In this document: piece by piece, positions 1-3,725 of the stretch
How the letters are laid out: each line of letters starts with the position of its first letter
Numbering within the stretch: the first letter of the stretch is position 1
Assembly: GCA_023228225.1 (NCBI GenBank)
Contig: JALOBO010000110.1
Coordinates: forward strand, 1 to 5,364
DNA: 5,364 nt
Direction of reading: 5' to 3'
DNA from: Clostridia bacterium
GTDB lineage: Bacteria > Bacillota > Clostridia > Christensenellales > UBA1242
The notes under the pieces: generated by a model
Told to the model about the DNA's origin: nothing
Seen by the model: only the letters and a program-made list of their open reading frames with translations
The model's database searches: none
Program-made: the position numbers and the translations under genes

Positions 1-85
1 CAACAGTATCAAAAATCTTTTCTGATTCTGTGCCTGCTATAAAATACTTGTTTTTACCTAATGTTAAAATTCTACTTATCTGCAT
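1..85 (-). CDS. Hypothetical protein, N-terminal part only (cut by left window edge)
   Basis: An ATG at 85-83 opens a frame that stays open for all 28 codons to the window edge; it begins MQISRILTLGKNKYFIAGTE. An AGGTAGG ribosome binding site precedes the ATG with 5 nt spacing, and the gap to the preceding gene's stop is only 14 nt, so it is the second gene of the short unit driven by the promoter at 328-356. The visible part is a basic, beta-prone N-terminus with no recognisable motif. The product cannot be named from this fragment. Confidence 0.72.
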   Translation of the reverse strand, partial: MQISRILTLGKNKYFIAGTESEKIFDTV

Positions 86-99
86 ATCAACCTACCTTT

Positions 100-297
100 T
101 TAAACTTCTTTAAAACATTCTTGACCGCAAAAATGCCAATCTTTATCACAAACTCTTTTTCTAAACCACCCAAGTTCAGATAACTGTTCGTTAAATTTTT
201 TATTAGAACTAGCCTCTAATTCTATTTCTTTATCACAAATATCACAACAATAATTTCTTATTTTTATACTACCAAAACTAATTTGTTCACTAAACAT
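100..297 (-). CDS. Small putative zinc-finger protein (65 aa)
   Basis: Function unknown, but the cysteine layout suggests a structural zinc site. CxxC lies at residues 18-21 (with an extra C17), and a C-terminal knuckle HFCGQEC contains H55, C57 and C61; C50 could also take part. Small phage and bacterial proteins with a CxxC near the start and an FCxxxC near the end usually fold around one zinc, but which residues bind here is inference. The start is well supported: AGGTGGTG lies 5 nt before the ATG at 297. It is the first gene after the promoter at 328-356 and is separated from the upstream operon by a terminator, so it is expressed independently. It could be a DNA/RNA-binding accessory or a host-takeover protein; no enzyme motif is visible. 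Confidence 0.8.
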   Translation of the reverse strand: MFSEQISFGSIKIRNYCCDICDKEIELEASSNKKFNEQLSELGWFRKRVCDKDWHFCGQECFKEV

Positions 298-327
298 ATT
301 ATCACCACCTAAATCTTATTTATATAA

Positions 328-356
328 AATATAACATATTTTTTTAAAAATTTCAA
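328..356 (-). promoter_or_regulatory. Promoter P3, sigma-A type with extended -10
   Basis: Reading the minus strand, -35 TTGAAA (356-351), a 17-bp spacer, and -10 TATATT (333-328) preceded by TG at 336-335 (TGn extended -10). It lies about 30 nt upstream of the zinc-finger-like gene start at 297 and just downstream of the terminator at 378-404. From -35 to -10 it matches promoter P2 (1305-1333) at 24 of 29 positions, suggesting a shared origin or the same regulator. Confidence 0.82.
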
Positions 357-377
357 GTTTTTTGAAAAAATAAAAAA

Positions 378-404
378 ATCCCATTACTTTTTAAATAATG
401 GGAT
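378..404 (-). terminator. Intrinsic terminator ending the YopX-like/KOW-like/STAS-like unit
   Basis: A perfect 9-bp stem (ATCCCATTA/TAATGGGAT; 378-386 with 396-404) encloses a 9-nt loop. On the minus strand it is followed at once by a T-rich tract (377-365, seven T then A then six T), the classic Rho-independent layout. It lies 22 nt after the stop codon of the 89-aa gene (426-695). Plus-strand transcripts would meet a T run only after 8 other bases, so it is primarily a minus-strand terminator. Confidence 0.88.
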
Positions 405-425
405 AAAATTTGTTTTTTTTTGAAT

Positions 426-695
426 TTATTTAGAAATGGAATAATTAAGCAAATGTTTGTTTTCTAACTCTTTTACATACATATACATAAATTTATGTTT
501 GTTTTCATGAGCTAAATTATTTATCGCAGACAGTGTTTCATTGTCAATTGCTTTAATGTCTTTAAATGAAATAACTACAAAAAAATCTGATTTAAACAAG
601 TCAATTAAGTGATTTATTATGGAATTAGTTTTTAATTTATCATTAATAACACCATCAGCAGAAAATTTTGACAAAGTAAATAAATGGTTTTTCAT
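426..695 (-). CDS. STAS-like small protein (89 aa), tentative
   Basis: No firm identification. Residues 38-61 carry the pattern of a STAS beta-strand/helix: a hydrophobic strand FFVVISFKDIKAID followed by NETLSAINNL, where STAS and STAS-like (DUF4325-type) domains have a strand, an Asp, and often a Ser at the helix start. Here the Ser position is Asn52, so classical phosphorylation of an anti-sigma-antagonist type would not be expected. The remainder, a leading strand plus a helix around 24-36, also suits a compact alpha/beta fold. The ATG at 695 overlaps the preceding stop as ATGA, with AAGGG 10 nt upstream, so translation is probably coupled. It is the last gene before the terminator at 378-404. 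Confidence 0.8.
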   Translation of the reverse strand: MKNHLFTLSKFSADGVINDKLKTNSIINHLIDLFKSDFFVVISFKDIKAIDNETLSAINNLAHENKHKFMYMYVKELENKHLLNYSISK

Positions 696-865
696 CGTTT
701 AATAACCCTTGAATTTTTAACTGTTGTAGTCCATTGCCCATCTATGTATTTAACAGTTATTGTGTTCCTGTCTATTTTTAAAATTATTCCCTCTGCCAAA
801 TCGTGATATAAAACAAATGTAACTAGGTCACCTATTTTTAAATCATTACCATAATAATCAAACAT
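692..865 (-). CDS. Small SH3/KOW-like phage protein (57 aa)
   Basis: An all-beta small protein: FDYYGNDLKIGDLVTFV, then EGIILKIDRNTITVKYI and a basic C-terminus ending VIKR. The order (a G-x-x-L-K-x-G-D-x-V entry, a G-I-I-x-K-I turn strand, a T-V-x-Y strand) is typical of small SH3/KOW-type barrels common in phages of Gram-positive hosts; the precise role is unknown. The start was chosen at the ATG at 865: AAGAGG (880-875) sits 9 nt upstream. The longer version would need a TTG at 889 without a ribosome binding site, and the ATG at 874 touches the AAGAGG. With this start the gene overlaps the previous stop codon by 8 nt and ends ATGA into the STAS-like gene, so the three genes are one coupled unit. 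Confidence 0.84.
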   Translation of the reverse strand: MFDYYGNDLKIGDLVTFVLYHDLAEGIILKIDRNTITVKYIDGQWTTTVKNSRVIKR

Positions 866-1280
866 TATAACCATCCTCTTTATTTCCAACTACGTAGTAT
901 TTATCATCACTTTTAAAGTCAAATATCACACCATCTAGCAAATTAAACTTTTGGTTAATACTTTTCATTTTATAACACTTAAAAGCACCATCATAAAATG
1001 ACTCACCTATATAATTAACTACACCATTAAACATAAAAGGATATTCTTTCTTTATAATATAATCTCCAACATATATGGGGTTCAACTCCTCATCGTTATA
1101 TTGCATGAATTTATAAATTTTTGGACTCACTTGATAGTTCTCTGGGTCTAATAAATCTTTAAAATCTGTAAATGTGGGGATAATATAAATTTTTTTATCA
1201 ATTAATTTTAATTTACCATATATCCATTCTTTGTTTTTATCCTTACCTTTATAAAGAGAATCTAAGCTTGTTGTTACCAT
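858..1280 (-). CDS. Divergent YopX-family protein (140 aa)
   Basis: YopX proteins are abundant in phages of Bacillota; their molecular function is not established. The YopX landmarks appear in order but degraded: YKGKDKNKEWIYGKL (10-24) matches the usual FRGK...EWIYGSL opening. SPKIYKFMQYND...IYVGDYI (52-75) replaces the canonical VGQYTGLKD...IYEGDIV, and YYVVGNKED (128-136) matches the C-terminal EVIGN signature. The N-terminus carries about 8 extra residues. A second, canonical YopX gene lies at 1905-2339, so two diverged family members coexist in this window. Start at ATG 1280 with AGGTGG 8 nt upstream. It is the first gene behind promoter P2 (1305-1333). Confidence 0.85.
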   Translation of the reverse strand: MVTTSLDSLYKGKDKNKEWIYGKLKLIDKKIYIIPTFTDFKDLLDPENYQVSPKIYKFMQYNDEELNPIYVGDYIIKKEYPFMFNGVVNYIGESFYDGAFKCYKMKSINQKFNLLDGVIFDFKSDDKYYVVGNKEDGYNV

Positions 1281-1304
1281 TTAATTACCACCTTTGTTTG
1301 TAGT

Positions 1305-1333
1305 AGTATAACACATTTTTATAAAAAAATCAA
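1305..1333 (-). promoter_or_regulatory. Promoter P2, sigma-A type with extended -10
   Basis: On the minus strand: -35 TTGATT (1333-1328), 17-bp spacer, -10 TATACT (1310-1305) with an immediately preceding TGT (extended -10). The -35 overlaps the TGA stop (1332-1330) of the HAD phosphatase gene, and the start codon of the divergent YopX gene lies 25 nt beyond the -10. It would allow the 858-1280, 692-865 and 426-695 genes to be expressed independently of P1. It matches P3 (328-356) at 24 of 29 positions, and both are followed by an AGGTGGT ribosome binding site. Confidence 0.85.
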
Positions 1334-1785
1334 TAATTTCCAGCAGCAACTTGAAAAACAGTGTATCCTAACTCCCTATATTTATTAACCATCCTGCTAC
1401 GATCCTCGAATATACACAAAATATCATCTTTATTATATCCAGACATATTGTAAAAGTCATTTAATGTATTTATTTTTACATCAACATCTTTACCTTTTTG
1501 GTTTAATGGTCTCATTAATAAATAGCACCCTATATCAAAGTATTTTTTTAACCAAGATTCTGTTTTCTGTCTGGATAATTCTGACCTACCTGTTAAAAAT
1601 ACAATAGTATAACCAGATTTATAAAGTGATTTAATTGTTTTAATTACTGGAAAAATAGGCTCATCATTGAAATCATCAGCATAAAAAGCATCCCAATCTT
1701 TTGGATTTTTTTCAATGTGTTTAAATCTATCACCCATTTTTGCTACAGTACCATCTAGGTCACATATTATAATTTTTTTATTCAT
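1330..1785 (-). CDS. HAD-superfamily phosphatase, polynucleotide 3'-phosphatase (PseT-like domain) candidate
   Basis: Predicted cytosolic Mg-dependent phosphatase. HAD motif I is CDLDGTVA with nucleophile D9 and acid/base D11; motif II is FLTGR with T65; K104 in DVKIN is the likely motif III lysine; motif IV is FEDR with E127/D128. The spacing and extra signatures (TGRSE...T..WL at 65-79, LMRP...KGKDVDVK, R.MV..YRELGY, AGNY end) resemble the 3'-phosphatase domain of T4 polynucleotide kinase/phosphatase rather than generic HAD enzymes. No kinase P-loop domain is attached: at 151 aa only the phosphatase domain is present. Likely role: cleaning 3'-phosphate or cyclic-phosphate ends during nucleic-acid repair; a nucleotidase is the main alternative. 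Start ATG 1785 with AAGGAA 6 nt upstream; 12 nt separate it from the Cys-rich gene before it. Confidence 0.9.
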   Translation of the reverse strand: MNKKIIICDLDGTVAKMGDRFKHIEKNPKDWDAFYADDFNDEPIFPVIKTIKSLYKSGYTIVFLTGRSELSRQKTESWLKKYFDIGCYLLMRPLNQKGKDVDVKINTLNDFYNMSGYNKDDILCIFEDRSRMVNKYRELGYTVFQVAAGNY

Positions 1786-1797
1786 TTATTTTCCTTA

Positions 1798-1908
1798 TTA
1801 TTCTTTACAGTCTTTACAATCTTTTGTTTCGCACCCTTTACAATCAGCAAAAGGACAATCTTCATCCCCTCTATCTAGGTATGGGCAATCTTTGCAATTT
1901 ACGTTCAT
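1798..1908 (-). CDS. Cys-rich microprotein (36 aa)
   Basis: A tiny ORF filling the gap between the YopX and phosphatase genes. It carries seven cysteines, C5, C8, C18, C23, C26, C31 and C34, arranged as three CxxC-type pairs (C5-x2-C8, C23-x2-C26, C31-x2-C34) plus C18, among many Asp/Lys residues. This suggests a metal-binding (zinc or Fe-S) peptide; no family is recognised. Evidence that it is real: a consensus GGAGGT ribosome binding site 3 nt before the ATG (short spacing), an ATGA overlap with the YopX stop, and a 12-nt gap to the next gene that holds its ribosome binding site. The repeated DCxDC/GC theme also resembles short internal duplication (KDCP, KDCK, KGCE). Confidence 0.75.
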   Translation of the reverse strand: MNVNCKDCPYLDRGDEDCPFADCKGCETKDCKDCKE

Positions 1909-2339
1909 TTTACCTCCAAAAGTTCAGGGTTATCAAATTTATTTCCGATTACTTCCAATGACGGTTCAGGGTATATCCAATCAAAAATATGTATCCCTAA
2001 TTCATTTTTTAAATGCTCTCTATAATCTCCTTTAAAGTGCAGATGTAATCGCTGAAAATGGTCAGAGTATTTTATTTCTGCTATTTCTCCGTATGGTGCT
2101 GTTTTGACTATATCCCCGCTGTAAATCTCTTTTCCGTGCTTGTCTTTTAGTCCTGTGTATTGACCTACTGTTTCTGGAAAAACATATTTAGATAAAAATT
2201 GACTTTTGTCATGTAAAATTATTATAGGATATTTATAATCTAAATCTGAAACATCACCTGTATGCCAATTGCTTAAATCTAAACTTCCATAAATCCATTC
2301 TTTATTATCTACTCGTTGTCCTCTAAACTTGTATTCCAT
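1905..2339 (-). CDS. YopX-family phage protein (144 aa)
   Basis: A canonical YopX protein: YKFRGQRVDNKEWIYGSL at 3-20, TVGQYTGLKDKHGKEIYSGD at 57-76 and the C-terminal EVIGNKFDNPELL near the end. Family function is unknown; these proteins occur in phage early and accessory regions, and the fold is a two-part beta-barrel-like structure. The start is the ATG at 2339: GGAGG (2351-2347) is 7 nt upstream. A GTG at 2345 would extend it by two residues but directly abuts that ribosome binding site. It follows the 50-aa coiled-coil gene with a 2-nt gap and ends in an ATGA overlap with the Cys-rich gene. Compare the diverged member at 858-1280. Confidence 0.95.
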   Translation of the reverse strand: MEYKFRGQRVDNKEWIYGSLDLSNWHTGDVSDLDYKYPIIILHDKSQFLSKYVFPETVGQYTGLKDKHGKEIYSGDIVKTAPYGEIAEIKYSDHFQRLHLHFKGDYREHLKNELGIHIFDWIYPEPSLEVIGNKFDNPELLEVK

Positions 2340-2341
2340 AC

Positions 2342-2494
2342 TCACCCCTCCAAATAAATGTCTAATAAATCACTGAAAAAAGTATCAACATTTTCTTTTA
2401 AAGGCTCATCATCGCTAATATAATTAATTCTAAAATCCTGCAGCAATTGCTCTATTCTTTCCAATCGGTCTAGTTTCTTTTTTATTTCGTCCAT
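2342..2494 (-). CDS. Small coiled-coil protein (50 aa), paralogue of 3000-3164
   Basis: Unknown function. Residues 1-22 form an amphipathic, charged helix (MDEIKKKLDRLERIEQLLQD), likely a short coiled coil, and the C-terminus is FFSDLLDIYLEG. The gene at 3000-3164 encodes the same architecture: shared KKx(4)RLERIE in the first half and FF..LLDIYLEG at the end. ATG at 2494 has AAGGAG 5 nt upstream, which itself is read as the last codons (Lys-Glu) of the 95-aa membrane protein gene; the gap to that gene is 2 nt. The last codons (Leu-Glu-Gly) contain the GGAGG ribosome binding site used by the YopX gene. Conservation with its paralogue strongly supports coding. Confidence 0.82.
   Translation of the reverse strand: MDEIKKKLDRLERIEQLLQDFRINYISDDEPLKENVDTFFSDLLDIYLEG
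2344..2368 (-). repeat. Tail-plus-RBS direct repeat A, copy 2
   Basis: A 25-bp segment matching 3002-3026 at 24 of 25 positions in the same orientation. On the minus strand it encodes LLDIYLEG and includes the GGAGG used by the next gene. Here the next gene is YopX; at the other copy it is the 48-aa gene. The surrounding coiled-coil genes are paralogous, so this is the best-conserved part of a larger gene duplication. Confidence 0.85.
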
Positions 2495-2496
2495 GG

Positions 2497-2784
2497 TTAC
2501 TCCTTGGTTAAACTAACATCTTGCCAAAAGTTTTCTACTTTTAGTGGTATCCAAAATTTATTGACCATAGTGTCGTAATTAACTTTATCATACTCTGCAT
2601 ATCTCCACGCATAATCTTTGCCTTTTTCAATATCTAATTTTGAGTATTTATTAATATCTGCCAAAACTAAATATACAAATCTACTTACTTGTTTATTTCT
2701 GTATAACATAAAGAAGCAAAATAAGATTGCAATACAACTACAAACCAATGCTGTAATTAACATAACTTCACAAATAGCATTCAT
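2497..2784 (-). CDS. Single-pass membrane protein (95 aa), unknown
   Basis: Residues 7-28 are a continuous hydrophobic segment (including LVCSCIAILFCFFMLY) with four cysteines in or near it (C5, C15, C17, C23), followed by RNKQ. The positive-inside rule then places the roughly 65-residue hydrophilic C-terminal part, rich in Lys, Tyr and Trp, in the cytoplasm. No signal-peptidase site or enzymatic motif is seen. ATG 2784 has GGGGTGG 5 nt upstream and forms an ATGA overlap with the tail frame of the frameshifted gene at 2781-3000. The stop is 2 nt before the next start. It could be a superinfection or membrane-interaction factor, but this is only inferred from topology and phage context. Confidence 0.85.
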   Translation of the reverse strand: MNAICEVMLITALVCSCIAILFCFFMLYRNKQVSRFVYLVLADINKYSKLDIEKGKDYAWRYAEYDKVNYDTMVNKFWIPLKVENFWQDVSLTKE

Positions 2785-2855
2785 CTAACCACCCCATAAG
2801 TCTTAAACCTCTTACCTGTTGATAAATTTTCTCCCCAATCTCTGCCGACTCCTTT
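2781..2855 (-). pseudogene. C-terminal tail of the 48-aa gene in the +1 frame (frameshifted or programmed)
   Basis: Directly after the 48-aa ORF, the +1 frame continues for 24 codons and ends TGA at 2783-2781, overlapping the next ATG as ATGA like most junctions here. Its last residues, KRFKTYGVVR, match the C-terminus KRFKIWGLVR of the HTH-like protein at 3283-3492 (26 of 33 nt identical over the last 11 codons including the stop). It has no start or RBS of its own. It is therefore read either by +1 frameshifting from the 48-aa gene (giving 72 aa), or it is a tail disconnected by a one-base insertion in the T run at 2857-2860. Confidence 0.65.
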
Positions 2856-3000
2856 AAAATTTAAACAAAGACCCTATTGTTTTATTTTCTGATAATCTAA
2901 AATGTATATTATCTTCAATTTCTAAATCTGATATTGATTCAGAATAAATTTCATCGCCTTTAATGTAATCTTCTTTAGTTTCGTATATTGCTATTATCAT
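2854..3000 (-). CDS. Small acidic protein (48 aa in frame; 72 aa with +1 shift)
   Basis: Unknown protein starting MIIAIYETKEDYIKGDEIYS, with an acidic middle (SDLEIEDN) and ending GSLFKF at a TAA. It starts at ATG 3000, one base shared with the preceding TAA (TAATG), with GGAGG 3-4 nt upstream inside the previous gene's last codons. The in-frame product leaves about 70 nt before the next gene, by far the largest gap inside the operon. Those bases are open in the +1 frame and carry a family tail (see 2781-2855). The end reads TTT AAA TTT TAA A, where a Phe tRNA could re-pair fully after +1 slippage with a stop in the A site. A genuine 48-aa product, a 72-aa product, or a sequencing or natural indel are all possible. 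Confidence 0.72.
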   Translation of the reverse strand: MIIAIYETKEDYIKGDEIYSESISDLEIEDNIHFRLSENKTIGSLFKF

Positions 3001-3164
3001 TACCCCTCCAAATAAATATCTAATAAGTGTTCAAAAAATTGCTCTACTTCTGATTCTACCATTTCTTTATTATCTGCTACTGCACACTCATACCCAATTT
3101 TAAATTCCTTAATTGCCTTTTCTATTCTCTCCAATCGCTTAATTTTCTTTTGTAGTTCGTGCAT
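3000..3164 (-). CDS. Small coiled-coil protein (54 aa), paralogue of 2342-2494
   Basis: It begins MHELQKKIKRLERIEKAIKE, a charged amphipathic helix, and ends EQFFEHLLDIYLEG. The C-terminal eight residues and the KKI.RLERIE core are shared with the 50-aa gene at 2342-2494, 658 bp away in the same orientation, so the two arose by duplication. ATG 3164 has AAGGA 6 nt upstream. The start lies inside the 3' part of the 54-aa gene at 3122-3286 in another frame (43-nt overlap). The stop overlaps the next start as TAATG, and the last codons contain that gene's GGAGG. Function unknown; a dimerising helper or regulator of a phage process is a guess from the coiled coil only. Confidence 0.82.
   Translation of the reverse strand: MHELQKKIKRLERIEKAIKEFKIGYECAVADNKEMVESEVEQFFEHLLDIYLEG
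3002..3026 (-). repeat. Tail-plus-RBS direct repeat A, copy 1
   Basis: A 25-bp segment with one mismatch to 2344-2368, same orientation. It encodes LLDIYLEG and contains the GGAGG for the following gene (here the 48-aa gene). The two copies bracket the 48/72-aa gene, the membrane protein gene and most of the second coiled-coil gene. Confidence 0.85.
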
Positions 3165-3286
3165 GTTTGTTCCTTATTTAAGATTGCTTCAATATCCCAA
3201 CAAATACAATTTTCTGGACAGGTTATTTTAGCCTCATTTCTGTGTTGATCTAGTAATTCAAATAATTTATTTCTTAAATCCATCAT
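3122..3286 (-). CDS. Small CPENC-motif protein (54 aa), 3' end overlaps next gene out of frame
   Basis: It reads MMDLRNKLFELLDQHRNEAK, then ITCPENCICWDIEAILNKEQ, then a 14-residue basic tail. The Leu-rich helix followed by a C23-x3-C27-x-C29-W-D core looks like a conserved phage mini-protein; three cysteines could bind metal, but no family name can be assigned. ATG 3286 overlaps the HTH-like gene's TGA as ATGA; a second ATG at 3283 is equally close to the G-rich ribosome binding site (GGGGG), so MM or M is undecided. The last 14 codons (TCTNYKRKLSDWRE) run through the ribosome binding and start region of the coiled-coil gene in a different frame. The conserved part seems to end at the AILNKEQ region, so the tail may be a read-on after loss of the original stop. 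Confidence 0.72.
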   Translation of the reverse strand: MMDLRNKLFELLDQHRNEAKITCPENCICWDIEAILNKEQTCTNYKRKLSDWRE

Positions 3287-3492
3287 CTTACCAACCCCCA
3301 AATTTTAAATCTCTTGTTACTGTCAATCGCAAAATCCCAACTTGACACTATCCTATACCCTTCACTTACAAGCTCTTTAACTGCCTTTTTTATCACGCTG
3401 TAAGCACTATTGATATTGCCTAGCTCTATATCCCTTATCGTGATGTAGCCTTTGGTTAATAGCGTTTGTTTAACTGATTGCGTTTGTGTCAC
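3283..3492 (-). CDS. Small helix-turn-helix-like protein (69 aa)
   Basis: Probably a small winged-helix/HTH protein. A helix at 5-14 is followed by ITIRDIELGNINSAYSVIKK (17-36), which reads as helix-turn-recognition helix. Next come a charged helix to 45, a strand EGYRIVSS and a basic strand KRFKIWGLVR as the wing. A role as transcriptional regulator is inference; no dimerisation domain is present. The start is GTG at 3492: it forms a GTGA overlap with the previous stop and AGGGGG lies 6 nt upstream inside repeat B. No ATG exists in the frame. Its C-terminal tail recurs after the frameshift at 2781-2855. The stop overlaps the next gene as ATGA. Confidence 0.82.
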   Translation of the reverse strand: MTQTQSVKQTLLTKGYITIRDIELGNINSAYSVIKKAVKELVSEGYRIVSSWDFAIDSNKRFKIWGLVR

Positions 3493-3514
3493 CCCTCAAC
3501 CCCCTGTTCTATTG
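3489..3514 (-). repeat. Tail-plus-RBS direct repeat B, copy 1
   Basis: 26 bp matching 3641-3666 with a single mismatch; the central 22 bp (3493-3514 and 3645-3666) are identical. On the minus strand it encodes IEQGVEG plus stop, supplies AGGGGG as ribosome binding site, and ends in the next start codon. The mismatch is exactly the first base of that start codon: GTGA here, ATGA in the other copy. The copies are 152 bp apart and bracket the 51-aa gene. Confidence 0.93.
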
Positions 3515-3644
3515 ACATAATTACATCAACGAAGTATTTAAATATTTCTTTTGCAACTGTGGTTCTTCCTTTACCACCACTAGCTAACATAATCATCTCT
3601 AAGTCTTCTATAATTTCTGACTTTTGTAATTTGTTTATTTTCAT
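3489..3644 (-). CDS. Small helical protein (51 aa), unknown
   Basis: It begins MKINKLQKSEIIEDLEMIML, then ASGGKGRTTVAKEIFKYFVD and ends VIMSIEQGVEG. It appears to be two helices joined by a Gly-rich loop (SGGKGRTT); the loop resembles a nucleotide-binding turn but lacks the GxxxxGK[S/T] Walker A spacing, so no NTPase is claimed. ATG 3644 overlaps the preceding TGA (ATGA), with AGGGGG 7 nt upstream. The end overlaps the HTH-like gene's GTG (GTGA). The gene is bracketed by repeat B and shares its last seven residues, IEQGVEG, with the otherwise unrelated membrane microprotein before it. Precise looping-out between the repeats would remove this gene and leave both neighbours intact. Confidence 0.8.
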   Translation of the reverse strand: MKINKLQKSEIIEDLEMIMLASGGKGRTTVAKEIFKYFVDVIMSIEQGVEG

Positions 3645-3666
3645 CCCTCAACCCCCTGTTCTATTG
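3641..3666 (-). repeat. Tail-plus-RBS direct repeat B, copy 2
   Basis: Partner of 3489-3514 (25 of 26 identical, direct orientation). It encodes the end of the 27-aa membrane microprotein (IEQGVEG) and provides AGGGGG and the ATG for the 51-aa gene. Confidence 0.93.
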
Positions 3667-3724
3667 CTTGCGACAATAAACCTATAAATAATCCAAAAAC
3701 TACACCCACAAGGAACCATATCAT
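3641..3724 (-). CDS. Membrane microprotein (27 aa)
   Basis: A 27-residue ORF: MIWFLVGVVFGLFIGLLSQA followed by IEQGVEG. Residues 2-18 are one hydrophobic segment with small-residue spacing (GxxxG-like: G7, G11, G15 every four residues), which could support helix-helix packing in the membrane. It starts at ATG 3724, with AAGGAG 10 nt upstream, 1 nt after the preceding stop, and ends as an ATGA overlap. Stop-start coupling on both sides, the ribosome binding site and the non-random TM pattern support a real peptide. It might be a holin-like or membrane-modulating peptide, but nothing specific identifies it. Its tail is shared with the next gene through repeat B. Confidence 0.7.
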   Translation of the reverse strand: MIWFLVGVVFGLFIGLLSQAIEQGVEG

Positions 3725-3725
3725 A

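Noticed and set aside
298..425. Possible additional small gene in the gap between the zinc-finger-like and STAS-like genes
   Set aside because: No frame with a start and ribosome binding site is seen on either strand; the gap is accounted for by terminator, promoter P3 and the ribosome binding site.
866..889. N-terminal extension of the SH3/KOW-like gene to a TTG at 889
   Set aside because: The TTG has no Shine-Dalgarno, would lengthen the overlap with the upstream gene to 32 nt, and the ATG at 865 has AAGAGG at good spacing.
1715..2035. Plus-strand open frame of 106 codons
   Set aside because: It lies antisense to the well-supported YopX, Cys-rich and phosphatase genes, has no ribosome binding site, and its composition is that of a shadow frame.
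2340..2345. GTG at 2345 as start of the YopX gene
   Set aside because: It directly abuts GGAGGG; the ATG at 2339 has proper 7-nt spacing and the usual YopX N-terminus (MEYKFRG).
3552..3583. Gly-rich loop of the 51-aa protein as Walker A P-loop
   Set aside because: SGGKGRTT does not have the GxxxxGK[S/T] spacing and no Walker B follows; the protein is too short for a P-loop NTPase.
3493..3666. CRISPR-like repeats
   Set aside because: Only two copies 152 bp apart, not palindromic, and fully explained as gene tail plus ribosome binding site.
3478..3687. Plus-strand open frame of 69 codons
   Set aside because: Antisense to the repeat-B region and the 51-aa gene, whose minus-strand frames have ribosome binding sites and coupled junctions; no initiation signal on the plus strand.
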